Shown here: one piece after another, positions 52,301 through 63,050 of the stretch
How the letters are laid out: each line of letters starts with the position of its first letter
Numbering within the stretch: the stretch's first letter is position 1
NCBI RefSeq assembly: GCF_051014685.1
Contig: NW_027479415.1
Location: 1 to 64,000, forward strand
Reading direction: 5' to 3'
Length of the DNA stretch: 64,000 nt
Origin: Ptiloglossa arizonensis
Lineage: Eukaryota; Arthropoda; Insecta; Hymenoptera; Colletidae
The notes under the pieces: model-generated
The model's input: the letters and a program-made list of their open reading frames with translations, nothing else
Database searches by the model: none
What the model was told of the DNA's origin: nothing
Position numbers and translations under genes: made by a program

Positions 52301-52829
52301 GGAGCAGCAGAAGTGCGAAAAATTTGTTGTCTTCTCAACCATTTCTTAGCTTCAAACTCCCATATCTCGCGAACGGATTGACCTAACCCAAAAATTCCTA
52401 TTGCATCTGAAAGTAGCAACTCGCCCGATTACAGCGGTATGTGAATTTTTTCCCTTGGCCATTTTGGTTAAGCGTTTGGAGCAGCAGAATTGCGAAAAAT
52501 TGTTTGCCTTCTCAACCATTTCTTGGCTTCAAACTCCCATATCTCGCGAACGGATTGACCTAACCCAAAAATTCCTATTGCATCTGAAAGTAGAAACTCG
52601 CCCGATTACAACGGTATGCGTATTTTTTCCCTTGGCCATTCTGGTTAAGCGTTTGGAGGAGCAGAATTGTGAAAAATTTTTTGCCTCCTCTACCATTTGT
52701 TGGCTTCAAACTCCCATATCTCGAGAGCGGATTGACCTAACACAAAAATTCCTATTGCATCTGAAAGTAGAAACTCGCCCGATTACAACGGTATGTTTAT
52801 TTTTTCCCTAGGCCATTCTAGTTAAGCGT

Positions 52830-53006
52830 TTGGAGCAGCAGAATTGCGAAAAATTTTTTGGCTTCTCTACCATTCCTTGGCTTCAAACTCCCATATCTCG
52901 CGAACGGATTGACCTAACCCAAAAATTCCTATTGCATCTGAAAGTAGAAACTCACCCGATTACAACGGTATGTGTATTTTTTCCCTAGGCCATTCTGGTT
53001 AAGCGT
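52830..53006 (+). repeat. Subtype monomer of the right third: TTTGGCTTCTC / CCATTCCTTGG
   Basis: This subtype has G32 (TTTTTTGGCTTC), CTCTACC and C46 (CCATTCCTTGG), with A125 (CTCACCCG). It is absent from the left 45 kb as far as I can see and abundant from about 45.7 kb to the right edge. Confidence 0.8.
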
Positions 53007-53183
53007 TTGGAGCAGCAGAGGTGCGAAAAATTTGTTGTCTTCTCAACCATTTCTTAGCTTCAAACTCCCATATCTCTCGAACGGATTGAGGTAACCCAAA
53101 AATTCCTATTGCATCTGAAAGTAGAAACTCGCCCGACTACAACGGTATGTGTATTTTTTACCTAGGCCATTCTGGTTAAGCGT
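53007..53183 (+). repeat. Subtype monomer of the right third: AGAGGTGCG / TCTCTCGAACGG
   Basis: This derivative of the TTTGTTGTC/TTAGC subtype has CAGAGGTGCG at 10-19 and TCTCTCGAACGG in place of TCTCGCGAACGG, losing two CpGs. A sister form reads CAGAGTTGCG. It normally follows the CCATTCCTTGG subtype and precedes a monomer with CAAAGTCCC and TCTTGCGAAC, forming a fixed three-monomer cassette repeated through 47.7-63 kb. Confidence 0.8.
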
Positions 53184-53711
53184 TTGGAGCAGCAGAATTG
53201 CGAAAAATTTTTTGCCTTCTCAACCATTTCTTGGCTTCAAAGTCCCATATCTTGCGAACGGATTGATCTAACCCAAAAATTCCTATTGCATCTGAAAGTA
53301 GAAACTCGCCCGATTACACCGGTATGTGTATTTTGTCCCTTGGCCATTTTGGTTAAGCGTTTGGAGCAGCAGAATTGCGAAAAAGTTTTTGCCTTCTCAA
53401 CCATTTCTTGGCTTCAAACTCCCATATCTCGCGAACGGATTGACCTAACCCAAAAATTCCTATTGCATCTGAAAGTAGAAACTCGCCCGATTACAACGGT
53501 ATGTGTATTTTTTCCCTTGGCCATTCTGGTTAAGCGTTTGGAGCAGCAGAATTGTGAAAAATTTTTTGCCTTCTCTACCATTTCTTGGCTTCAAACTCCC
53601 ATATCTCGCGAACGGATTGACCTAACCCAAAAATTACTATTGCATCTGAAAGTAGAAACTCGCCCGATTACAACGTGTATGTTCATTTTCTCCCTAGGTT
53701 ATTCTAGTTAA
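53184..53711 (+). other. Longest open frame in the satellite; judged non-coding
   Basis: 175 codons span three monomers because codon 53 is TTG twice in succession. The first codon is TTG; no ATG lies in this frame. Residues repeat every 59 positions. The frame ends after a one-base insertion (ACGTGTATG) shifts the third monomer. The same frame occurs at 48,050-48,577 and 55,310-55,837, and a close relative at 59,383-59,910. I see no promoter, splice signals, initiation context, signal peptide or recognisable domain. It is best explained by the monomer length being a multiple of three. Confidence 0.85.
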
Positions 53712-56700
53712 GCGTTTGGAGCAGCAGAATTGCGAAAAATTTTTTGGCTTCTCAACCATTTCTTGGCTTCAAACTCCCATATCTCGCGAACGGATTGACC
53801 TAACCCAAAAATTCCTATTGCCATACGAAAGTAGAATCTCACCCGATTACAACGGTATGTGTATTTTTTCCCTAGGCCATTCTGGTTAAGCGTTTGGAGC
53901 AGCAGAATTGTGAAAAATTTTTTGCCTTCTCTACCATTTCTTGGCTTCAAACTCCCATATCTCGCGAGCGGATTGACCTAACCCAAAAATTCCTATTGCA
54001 TCTGAAAGTAGAAACTCGCCCGATTACAGCGGTATGTGTATTTTTTCCCTAGGCCATTCTGGTTAAGCGTTTGGAGCAGCAGAGGTGCGAAAAATTTGTT
54101 GTCTTCTCAACCATTTCTTAGCTTCAAACTCCCATATCTCTCGAACGGATTGACCTAACCCAAAAATTCCTATTGCATCTGAAAGTAGAAACTCGCCCGA
54201 TTACAGCGGTATGTGTATTTTTTCCCTTGGCCATTTTGGTTAAGCGTTTGGAGCAGCAGAATTGCGAAAAAGTTTTTGGCTTCTCTACCATTCCTTGGCT
54301 TCAAACTCCCATATCTCGCGAACGGATTGACCTAACCCAAAAATTCCTATTGCATCTGAAAGTAGAAACTCACCCGATTACAGCGGTATGTGTATTTTTT
54401 CCCTAGGCCATTCTGGTTAAGCGTTTGGAGCAGCAGAAGTGCGAAAAATTTGTTGTCTTCTCAACCATTTCTTAGCTTCAAACTCCCATATCTCGCGAAC
54501 GGATTGACCTAACCCAAAAATTCCTATTGCATCTGAAAGTAGCAACTCGCCCGATTACAGCGGTATGTGAATTTTTTCCCTTGGCCATTTTGGTTAAGCG
54601 TTTGGAGCAGCAGAATTGCGAAAAATTGTTTGCCTTCTCAACCATTTCTTGGCTTCAAACTCCCATATCTCGCGAACGGATTGACCTAACCCAAAAATTC
54701 CTATTGCATCTGAAAGTAGAAACTCGCCCGATTACAACGGTATGCGTATTTTTTCCCTTGGCCATTCTGGTTAAGCGTTTGGAGGAGCAGAATTGTGAAA
54801 AATTTTTTGCCTCCTCTACCATTTGTTGGCTTCAAACTCCCATATCTCGAGAGCGGATTGACCTAACACAAAAATTCCTATTGCATCTGAAAGTAGAAAC
54901 TCGCCCGATTACAACGGTATGTTTATTTTTTCCCTAGGCCATTCTAGTTAAGCGTTTGGAGCAGCAGAATTGCGAAAAATTTTTTGGCTTCTCTACCATT
55001 CCTTGGCTTCAAACTCCCATATCTCGCGAACGGATTGACCTAACCCAAAAATTCCTATTGCATCTGAAAGTAGAAACTCACCCGATTACAACGGTATGTG
55101 TATTTTTTCCCTAGGCCATTCTGGTTAAGCGTTTGGAGCAGCAGAGGTGCGAAAAATTTGTTGTCTTCTCAACCATTTCTTAGCTTCAAACTCCCATATC
55201 TCTCGAACGGATTGAGGTAACCCAAAAATTCCTATTGCATCTGAAAGTAGAAACTCGCCCGACTACAACGGTATGTGTATTTTTTACCTAGGCCATTCTG
55301 GTTAAGCGTTTGGAGCAGCAGAATTGCGAAAAATTTTTTGCCTTCTCAACCATTTCTTGGCTTCAAAGTCCCATATCTTGCGAACGGATTGATCTAACCC
55401 AAAAATTCCTATTGCATCTGAAAGTAGAAACTCGCCCGATTACACCGGTATGTGTATTTTGTCCCTTGGCCATTTTGGTTAAGCGTTTGGAGCAGCAGAA
55501 TTGCGAAAAAGTTTTTGCCTTCTCAACCATTTCTTGGCTTCAAACTCCCATATCTCGCGAACGGATTGACCTAACCCAAAAATTCCTATTGCATCTGAAA
55601 GTAGAAACTCGCCCGATTACAACGGTATGTGTATTTTTTCCCTTGGCCATTCTGGTTAAGCGTTTGGAGCAGCAGAATTGTGAAAAATTTTTTGCCTTCT
55701 CTACCATTTCTTGGCTTCAAACTCCCATATCTCGCGAACGGATTGACCTAACCCAAAAATTACTATTGCATCTGAAAGTAGAAACTCGCCCGATTACAAC
55801 GTGTATGTTCATTTTCTCCCTAGGTTATTCTAGTTAAGCGTTTGGAGCAGCAGAATTGCGAAAAATTTTTTGGCTTCTCAACCATTTCTTGGCTTCAAAC
55901 TCCCATATCTCGCGAACGGATTGACCTAACCAAAAAATTCCTATTGCATACGAAAGTAGAATCTCACCCGATTACAACGGTATGTGTATTTTTTCCCTAG
56001 GCCATTCTGGTTAAGCGTTTGGAGCAGCAGAATTGTGAAAAATTTTTTGCCTTCTCTACCATTTCTTGGCTTCAAACTCCCATATCTCGCGAGCGGATTG
56101 ACCTAACCCAAAAATTCCTATTGCATCTGAAAGTAGAAACTCGCCCGATTACAACGGTATGTTTATTTTTTCCCTAGGCCATTCTAGTTAAGCGTTTGAA
56201 GCAGCAGAATTGCGAAAAATTTTTTGGCTTCTCTACAATTCCTTGGCTTCAAACTCCCATATCTCGCGAACGGATTGACGTAACCCAAAAATTCCTATTG
56301 CATCTGAAAGTAGAAACTCGCCCGATTGCAACGGTATGTGTATTTTTTCCCTAGCCCATTCTGGTTAAGCGTTTGGAGCAGCAGAATTGTGAAAAATTTT
56401 TTGCCTTCTCTACCATTTCTTGTCTTCAAACTCCCATATCTCGCGAACAGACTGACCTAACCCAAAAATTCCTATTGCATCTGAAAGTAGAAACTCGCCC
56501 GATTACAACGGTATGTTTATTTTTTCCCTAGGCCATTCTAGTTAAGCGTTTGGAGCAGCAGAATTGCGAAAAATTTTTTGGCTTCTCTACCATTCCTTGG
56601 CTTCAAACTCCCATATCTCGCGAACGGATTGACCTAACCCAAAAATTCCTATTGCATCTGAAAGTAGAAACTCACCCGATTACAACGGTATGTGTATTTT

Positions 56701-59299
56701 TTCCCTAGGCCATTCTGGTTAAGCGTTTGGAGCAGCAGAGTTGCGAAAAATTTGTTGTCTTCTCAACCATTTCTTAGCTTCAAACTCCCATATCTCTCGA
56801 ACGGATTGACGTAACCCAAAAATTCCTATTGCATCTGAAAGTAGAAACTCGCCCGATTACAACGGTATGTGTATTTTTTACCTAGGCCATTCTGGTTAAG
56901 CGTTTGGAGCAGCAGAATTGCGAAAAATTTTTTGCCTTCTCAACCATTTCTTGGTTTCAAAGTCCCATATCTTGCGAACGGATTGACCTAACCCAAAAAT
57001 TCCTATTGCATCTGAGAGTAGAAACTCGCCCGATTACAACGGTATGTGTATTTTTTCCCTAGGCCATTCTGGTTAAGCGTTCGGAGCAGCAGAATTGCGA
57101 AAAATTTTTTGCCTTCTCAACCATTTCTTGTCTTCAAACTCCCATCTCTCGCGAACGGATTGACCTAACCCAAAAATTCCTATTGCAACTGAAAGTAGAA
57201 ACTCGCCCGATTACAACGGTATGTGTATTTTTTCCCTAGCCCATTCTGGTTAAGCGTTTGGAGCAGCAGAATTGTGAAAAATTTTTTGGCTTCTCTACCA
57301 TTCCTTGGCTTCAAACTCCCATATCTCGCGAACGGATTGACCTAACCCAAAAATTCCTATTGCATCTGAAAGTAGAAACTCACCCGATTACAACGGTATG
57401 TGTATTTTTTCCCTAGGCCATTCTGGTTAAGCGTTTGGAGCAGCAGAGTTGCGAAAAATTTGTTGTCTTCTCAACCATTTCTTAGCTTCAAACTCCCATA
57501 TCTCTCGAACGGATTGACGTAACCCAAAAATTCCTATTGCATCTGAAAGTAGAAACTCGCCCGATTACAACGGTATGTGTATTTTTTACCTAGGCCATTC
57601 TGGTTAAGCGTTTGGAGCAGCAGAATTGCGAAAAATTTTTTGCCTTCTCAACCATTTCTTGGCTTCAAACTCCCATATCTCGCGAGCGGATTGACCTAAC
57701 CCAAAAATTCCTATTGCATCTGAAAGTAGAAACTCGCCCGATTACAACGGTATGTTTATTTTTTCCCTAGGCCATTCTAGTTAAGCGTTTGGAGCAGCAG
57801 AATTGCGAAAAATTTTTTGGCTTCTCTACCATTCCTTGGCTTCAAAACTCCCATATCTCGCGAACGGATTGACCTAACCCAAAAATTCCTATTGCATCTG
57901 AAAGTAGAAACTCACCCGATTACAACGGTATGTGTATTTTTTCCCTAGGCCATTCTGGTGAAGCGTTTGGAGCAGCAGAGGTGCGAAAAATTTGTTGTCT
58001 TCTCAACCATTTCTTAGCTTCAAACTCCCATATCTCTCGAACGGATTGACGTAACCCAAAAATTCCTATTGCATCTGAAAGTAGAAACTCGCCCGATTAC
58101 AACGGTATGTGTATTTTTTTCCTAGGCCAGTCTGGTTAAGCGTTTGGAGCAGCAGAATTGCGAAAAATTTTTTGCCTTCTCAACCATTTCTTGGCTTCAA
58201 AGTCCCATATCTTGCGAACGGATTGACCTAACCCAAAAATTCCTATTGCATCTGAAAGTAGAAACTCGCCCGATTACAGCGGTATGTGTATTTTTTCCCT
58301 TGGCCATTTTGGTTAAGCGTTTGGAGCAGCAGAATTGCGAATAATTTTTTGCCTTCTCTACCATTTCTTGGCTTCAAACTCCCATATCTCGCGAACGGAT
58401 TGACCTAACCCAAAAATTCCTATTGCATCTGAAAGTAGAAACTCGCCCGATTACAACGGTATGCGTATTTTTTCCCTTGGCCATTCTGGTTAAGCGTTTG
58501 GAGCAGCAGAATTGTGAAAAATTTTTTGCCTCATCTACCATTTGTTGGATTCAAACTCCCATATCTCGAGAGCGGATTGACCTAACCCAAAAATTCCTAT
58601 TGCATCTGAAAGTAGAAACTCGCCCGATTACAACGGTATGTTTATTTTTTCCCTAGGCCATTCTAGTTAAGCGTTTGGAGCAGCAGAATTGCGAAAAATT
58701 TTTTGGCTTCTCTACCATTCCTTGGCTTCAAACTCCCATATCTCGCGAACGGATTGACCTAACCCAAAAATTCCTATTGCATCTGAAAGTAGAAACTCAC
58801 CCGATTACAGCGGTATGTGTATTTTTTCCCTAGGCCATTCTGGTTAAGCGTTTGGAGCAGCAGAGGTGCGAAAAATTTGTTGTCTTCTCAACCATTTCTT
58901 AGCTTCAAACTCCCATATCTCTCGAACGGATTGACCTAACCCAAAAATTCCTATTGCATCTGAAAGTAGAAACTCGCCCGATTACAGCGGTATGTGTATT
59001 TTTTCCCTTGGCCATTTTGGTTAAGTGTTTGGAGCAGCAGAATTGCGAAAAAGTTTTTGCCTTCTCAACCATTTCTTGGCTTCAAACTCCCATATCTCGC
59101 GAACGGATTGACCTAACCCAAAAATTCCTATTGCATCCGAAAGTAGAAACTCACCCGATTACAACGGTATGTGTATTTTTTCCCTAGGCCATTCTGGTTA
59201 AGCGTTTGGAGCAGCAGAAGTGCGTAAAATTTGTTGTCTTCTCAACCATTTCTTAGCTTCAAACTCCCATATCTCGCGAACGGATTGACGTAACCCAAA

Positions 59300-60740
59300 A
59301 ATTCCTATTGCATCTGAAAGTAGAAACTCGCCCGAGTACAACGGTATGTGTATTTTTTACCTAGGCCATTCTGGTTAAGCGTTTGGAGCAGCAGAATTGC
59401 GACAAATTTTTTGCCTTCTCAACCATTTCTTGGCTTCAAAGTCCCATATCTTGCGAACGGATTGACCTAACCCAAAAATTCCTATTGCATCTGAAAGTAG
59501 AAACTCGCCCGATTACAGCGGTATGTGTATTTTTTCCCTTGGCCATTTTGGTTAAGCGTTTGGAGCAGCAGAATTGCGAAAAAGTTTTTGCCTTCTCAAC
59601 CATTTCTTGGCTTCAAACTCCCATATCTCGCGAACGGATTGACCTAACCCAAAAATTCCTATTGCATCTGAAAGTAGAAACTCGCCCGATTACAACGGTA
59701 TGTGTATTTTTTCCCTTGTCCATTCTGGTTAAGCGTTTGGAGCAGCAGAATTGTGAAAAATTTTTTGCCTTCTCTACCATTTCTTGGCTTCAAACTCCCA
59801 TATCTCGCGAACGGATTGACCTAACCCAAAAATTCCTATTGCATCTGAAAGTAGAAACTCGCCCGATTACAACGTGTATGTTTATTTTTTCCCTAGGCCA
59901 TTCTAGTTAAGCGTTTGGAGCAGCAGAATTGCGAAAAATTTTTTGGCTTCTCGACCACTTCTTGGCTTCAAACTCCCATATCTCGCGAACGGATTGACCT
60001 AACCCAAAAATTCCTATTGCATCCGAAAGTAGAAACTCACCCGATTACAACGGTATGTGTATTTTTTCCCTAGGCCATTCTGGTTAAGCGTTTGGAGCAG
60101 CAGAAGTGCGTAAAATTTGTTGTCTTCTCAACCATTTCTTAGCTTCAAACTCCCATATCTCGCGAACGGATTGACGTAACCCAAAAATTCCTATTGCATC
60201 TGAGAGTAGAAACTCGCCCGATTACAACGGTATGTGTATTTTTTACCTAGGCCATTCTGGTTAAGCGTTTGGAGCAGCAGAATTGCGACAAATTTTTTGC
60301 CTTCTCAACCATTTCTTGGCTTCAAAGTCCCATATCTTGCGAACGGATTGACCTAACCCAAAAATTCCTATTGCATCTGAAAGTAGAAACTCGCCCGATT
60401 ACAGCGGTATGTGTATTTTTTCCCTTGGCCATTTTGGTTAAGCGTTTGGAGCAGCAGAATTGCGAAAAAGTTTTTGCCTTCTCAACCATTTCTTGGCTTC
60501 AAACTCCCATATCTCGCGAACGGATTGACCTAACCCAAAAATTCCTATTGCATCTGAAAGTAGAAACTCGCCCGATTACAACGTGTATGTTTATTTTTTC
60601 CCTAGGCCATTCTAGTTAAGCGTTTGGAGCAGCAGAATTGCGAAAAATTTTTTGGCTTCTCGACCATTTCTTGGCTTCAAACTCCCATATCTCGCGAACG
60701 GATTGATCTAACCCAAAAATTCCTATTGCATCCGAAAGTA
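59300..60740 (+). repeat. 5-monomer higher-order repeat (886 bp), with one monomer lost
   Basis: The frame at 59,383 recurs at 60,269 (5 x 177 + 1), with GCGACAAATTT, CAAAGTCCC and TCTTGCGAAC shared. The first copy has three open monomers before the ACGTGTATG insertion (59,872) and the second has two (60,581), so the second lost one internal monomer. GAAGTGCGTAAAATTTG flanks both and also occurs at 46,650 and 60,813. Confidence 0.84.
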
Positions 60741-61489
60741 GAAACTCACCCGATTACAACGGTATGTGTATTTTTTCCCTAGGCCATTCTGGTTAAGCGT
60801 TTGGAGCAGCAGAAGTGCGTAAAATTTGTTGTCTTCTCAACCATTTCTTAGCTTCAAACTCCCATATCTCGCGAACGGATTGACGTAACCCAAAAATTCC
60901 TATTGCATCTGAGAGTAGAAACTCGCCCGATTACAACGGTATGTGTATTTTTTCCCTAGGTCATTCTGGTTAAGCGTTCGGAGCAGCAGAATTGCGAAAA
61001 ATTGTTTGCCTTCTCTACCATTTCTTGGCTTCAAACTCCCATATCTCGCGAGCGGATTGACCTAACCCAAAAATTCCTATTGCATCTGAAAGTAGAAACT
61101 CGCCCGATTACAACGGTATGTTTATTTTTTCCCTAGGCCATTCTAGTTAAGCGTTTGGAGCAGCAGAATTGCGAAAAATTTTTTGGCTTCTCTACCATTC
61201 CTTGGCTTCAAACTCCCATATCTCGCGAACGGATTGACCTAACCCAAAAATTCCTGTTGCATCTGAAAGTAGAAACTCACCCGATTACAACGGTATGTGT
61301 ATTTTTTCCCTAGGCCATTCTGGTTAAGCGTTCGGAGCAGCAGAATTGCGAAAAATTTTTTGCCTTCTCAACCATTTCTTGTCTTCAATCTCCCATATCT
61401 CGCGAACAGATTGACCTAACCCAAAAATTCCTATTGCATCTGAAAGTAGAAACTCGCCCGATTACAACGGTATGTGTATTTTTTCCCTA

Positions 61490-63050
61490 GCCCATTCTGG
61501 TTACGCGTTTGGAGCAGCAGAATTGTGAAAAATTTTTTGCCTTCTCTACCATTTCTTGTCTTCAAACTCCCATATCTCGCGAACAGACTGACCTAACCCA
61601 AAAATCCTATTGCATCTGAAAGTAGGAACTCGCACGATTACAACGGTATGTTTATTTTTTCCCTAGGCCATTCTAGTTAAGCGTTTGGAGCAGCAGAATT
61701 GTGAAAAATTTTTTGCCTTCTCTACCATTTCTTGACTTCAAACTCCCATATCTCGCGAACGGATTGACCTAACCCAAAAATTCCTATTGCATCTGAAAGT
61801 AGAAACTCGCCCGATTACAACGGTATGTGTATTTTTTACCTAGGCCATTCTGGTTAAGCGTTTGGAGCAGCAGAATTGCGAAAAATTTTTTGCCTTCTCA
61901 ACCATTTCTTGGTTTCAAAGTCCCATATCTTGCGAACGGATTGACCTAACCCAAAAATTCCTATTGCATCTGAGAGTAGAAACTCGCCCGATTACAACGG
62001 TATGTGTATTTTTTCCCTAGGCCATTCTGGTTAAGCGTTCGGAGCAGCAGAATTGCGAAAAATTTTTTGCCTTCTCAACCATTTCTTGTCTTCAAACTCC
62101 CATCTCTCGCGAACGGATTGACCTAACCCAAAAATTCCTATTGCAACTGAAAGTAGAAACTCGCCCGATTACAACGGTATGTGTATTTTTTCCCTAGCCC
62201 ATTCTGGTTAAGCGTTTGGAGCAGCAGAATTGTGAAAAATTTTTTGGCTTCTCTACCATTCCTTGGCTTCAAACTCCCATATCTCGCGAACGGATTGACC
62301 TAACCCAAAAATTCCTATTGCATCTGAAAGTAGAAACTCACCCGATTACAACGGTATGTGTATTTTTTCCCTAGGCCATTCTGGTTAAGCGTTTGGAGCA
62401 GCAGAGTTGCGAAAAATTTGTTGTCTTCTCAACCATTTCTTAGCTTCAAACTCCCATATCTCTCGAACGGATTGACGTAACCCAAAAATTCCTATTGCAT
62501 CTGAAAGTAGAAACTCGCCCGATTACAACGGTATGTGTATTTTTTACCTAGGCCATTCTGGTTAAGCGTTTGGAGCAGCAGAATTGCGAAAAATTTTTTG
62601 CCTTCTCAACCATTCCTTGGCTTCAAACTCCCATATCTCGCGAACGGATTGACCTAACCCAAAAATTCCTATTGCATCTGAAAGTAGAAACTCGCCCGAT
62701 TACAACGGTATGTGTATTTTTTCCCTAGCCCATTCTGGTTACGCGTTTGGAGCAGCAGAATTGTGAAAAATTTTTTGCCTTCTCTACCATTTCTTGTCTT
62801 CAAACTCCCATATCTCGCGAACAGACTGACCTAACCCAAAAATCCTATTGCATCTGAAAGTAGGAACTCGCCCGATTACAACGGTATGTTTATTTTTTCC
62901 CTAGGCCATTCTAGTTAAGCGTTTGGAGCAGCAGAATTGTGAAAAATTTTTTGCCTTCTCTACCATTTCTTGACTTCAAACTCCCATATCTCGCGAACGG
63001 ATTGACCTAACCCAAAAATTCCTATTGCATCTGAAAGTAGAAACTCGCCC
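61490..63050 (+). repeat. 7-monomer higher-order repeat (1238 bp)
   Basis: GGTTACGCGTTTGG at 61,499 recurs at 62,737. About 65 bases downstream of each ACAGACT mark both copies share a one-base deletion (AAAAATCCTATTG, near 61,604 and 62,841) and AAAGTAGGAACTCG. The offset is 7 x 177 - 1 because the first deletion lies inside it. Between them, 61,800-62,560 is a third copy of the block at 49,921-50,690 and 56,828-57,590 (TTTTTTACCTAGG, TTGGTTTCAAAGTCC, TCTGAGAGTAG, TTGCAACTG). Confidence 0.86.

Larger units (their letters stand above)
47165..59050 (+). repeat. Large nested duplication, about 4.9 kb copied at 41/39-monomer spacing
   Basis: The segment about 47,267-52,140 is present again at 54,527-59,047. 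The offset is 7260 at the left (frames at 47,267/54,527 and 48,050/55,310) and 6907 at the right (51,237/58,144 and 51,516/58,423). The change of two monomers falls at 49,000-49,370, where the first copy has two monomers the second lacks. Between the two copies, 52,047-54,000 is a further copy of the same head, repeated at 54,173-56,130 with offset 2126 (12 monomers plus two inserted bases). Translated frames of the three heads are identical over 136 and 175 codons, so the events are recent. Confidence 0.87.
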
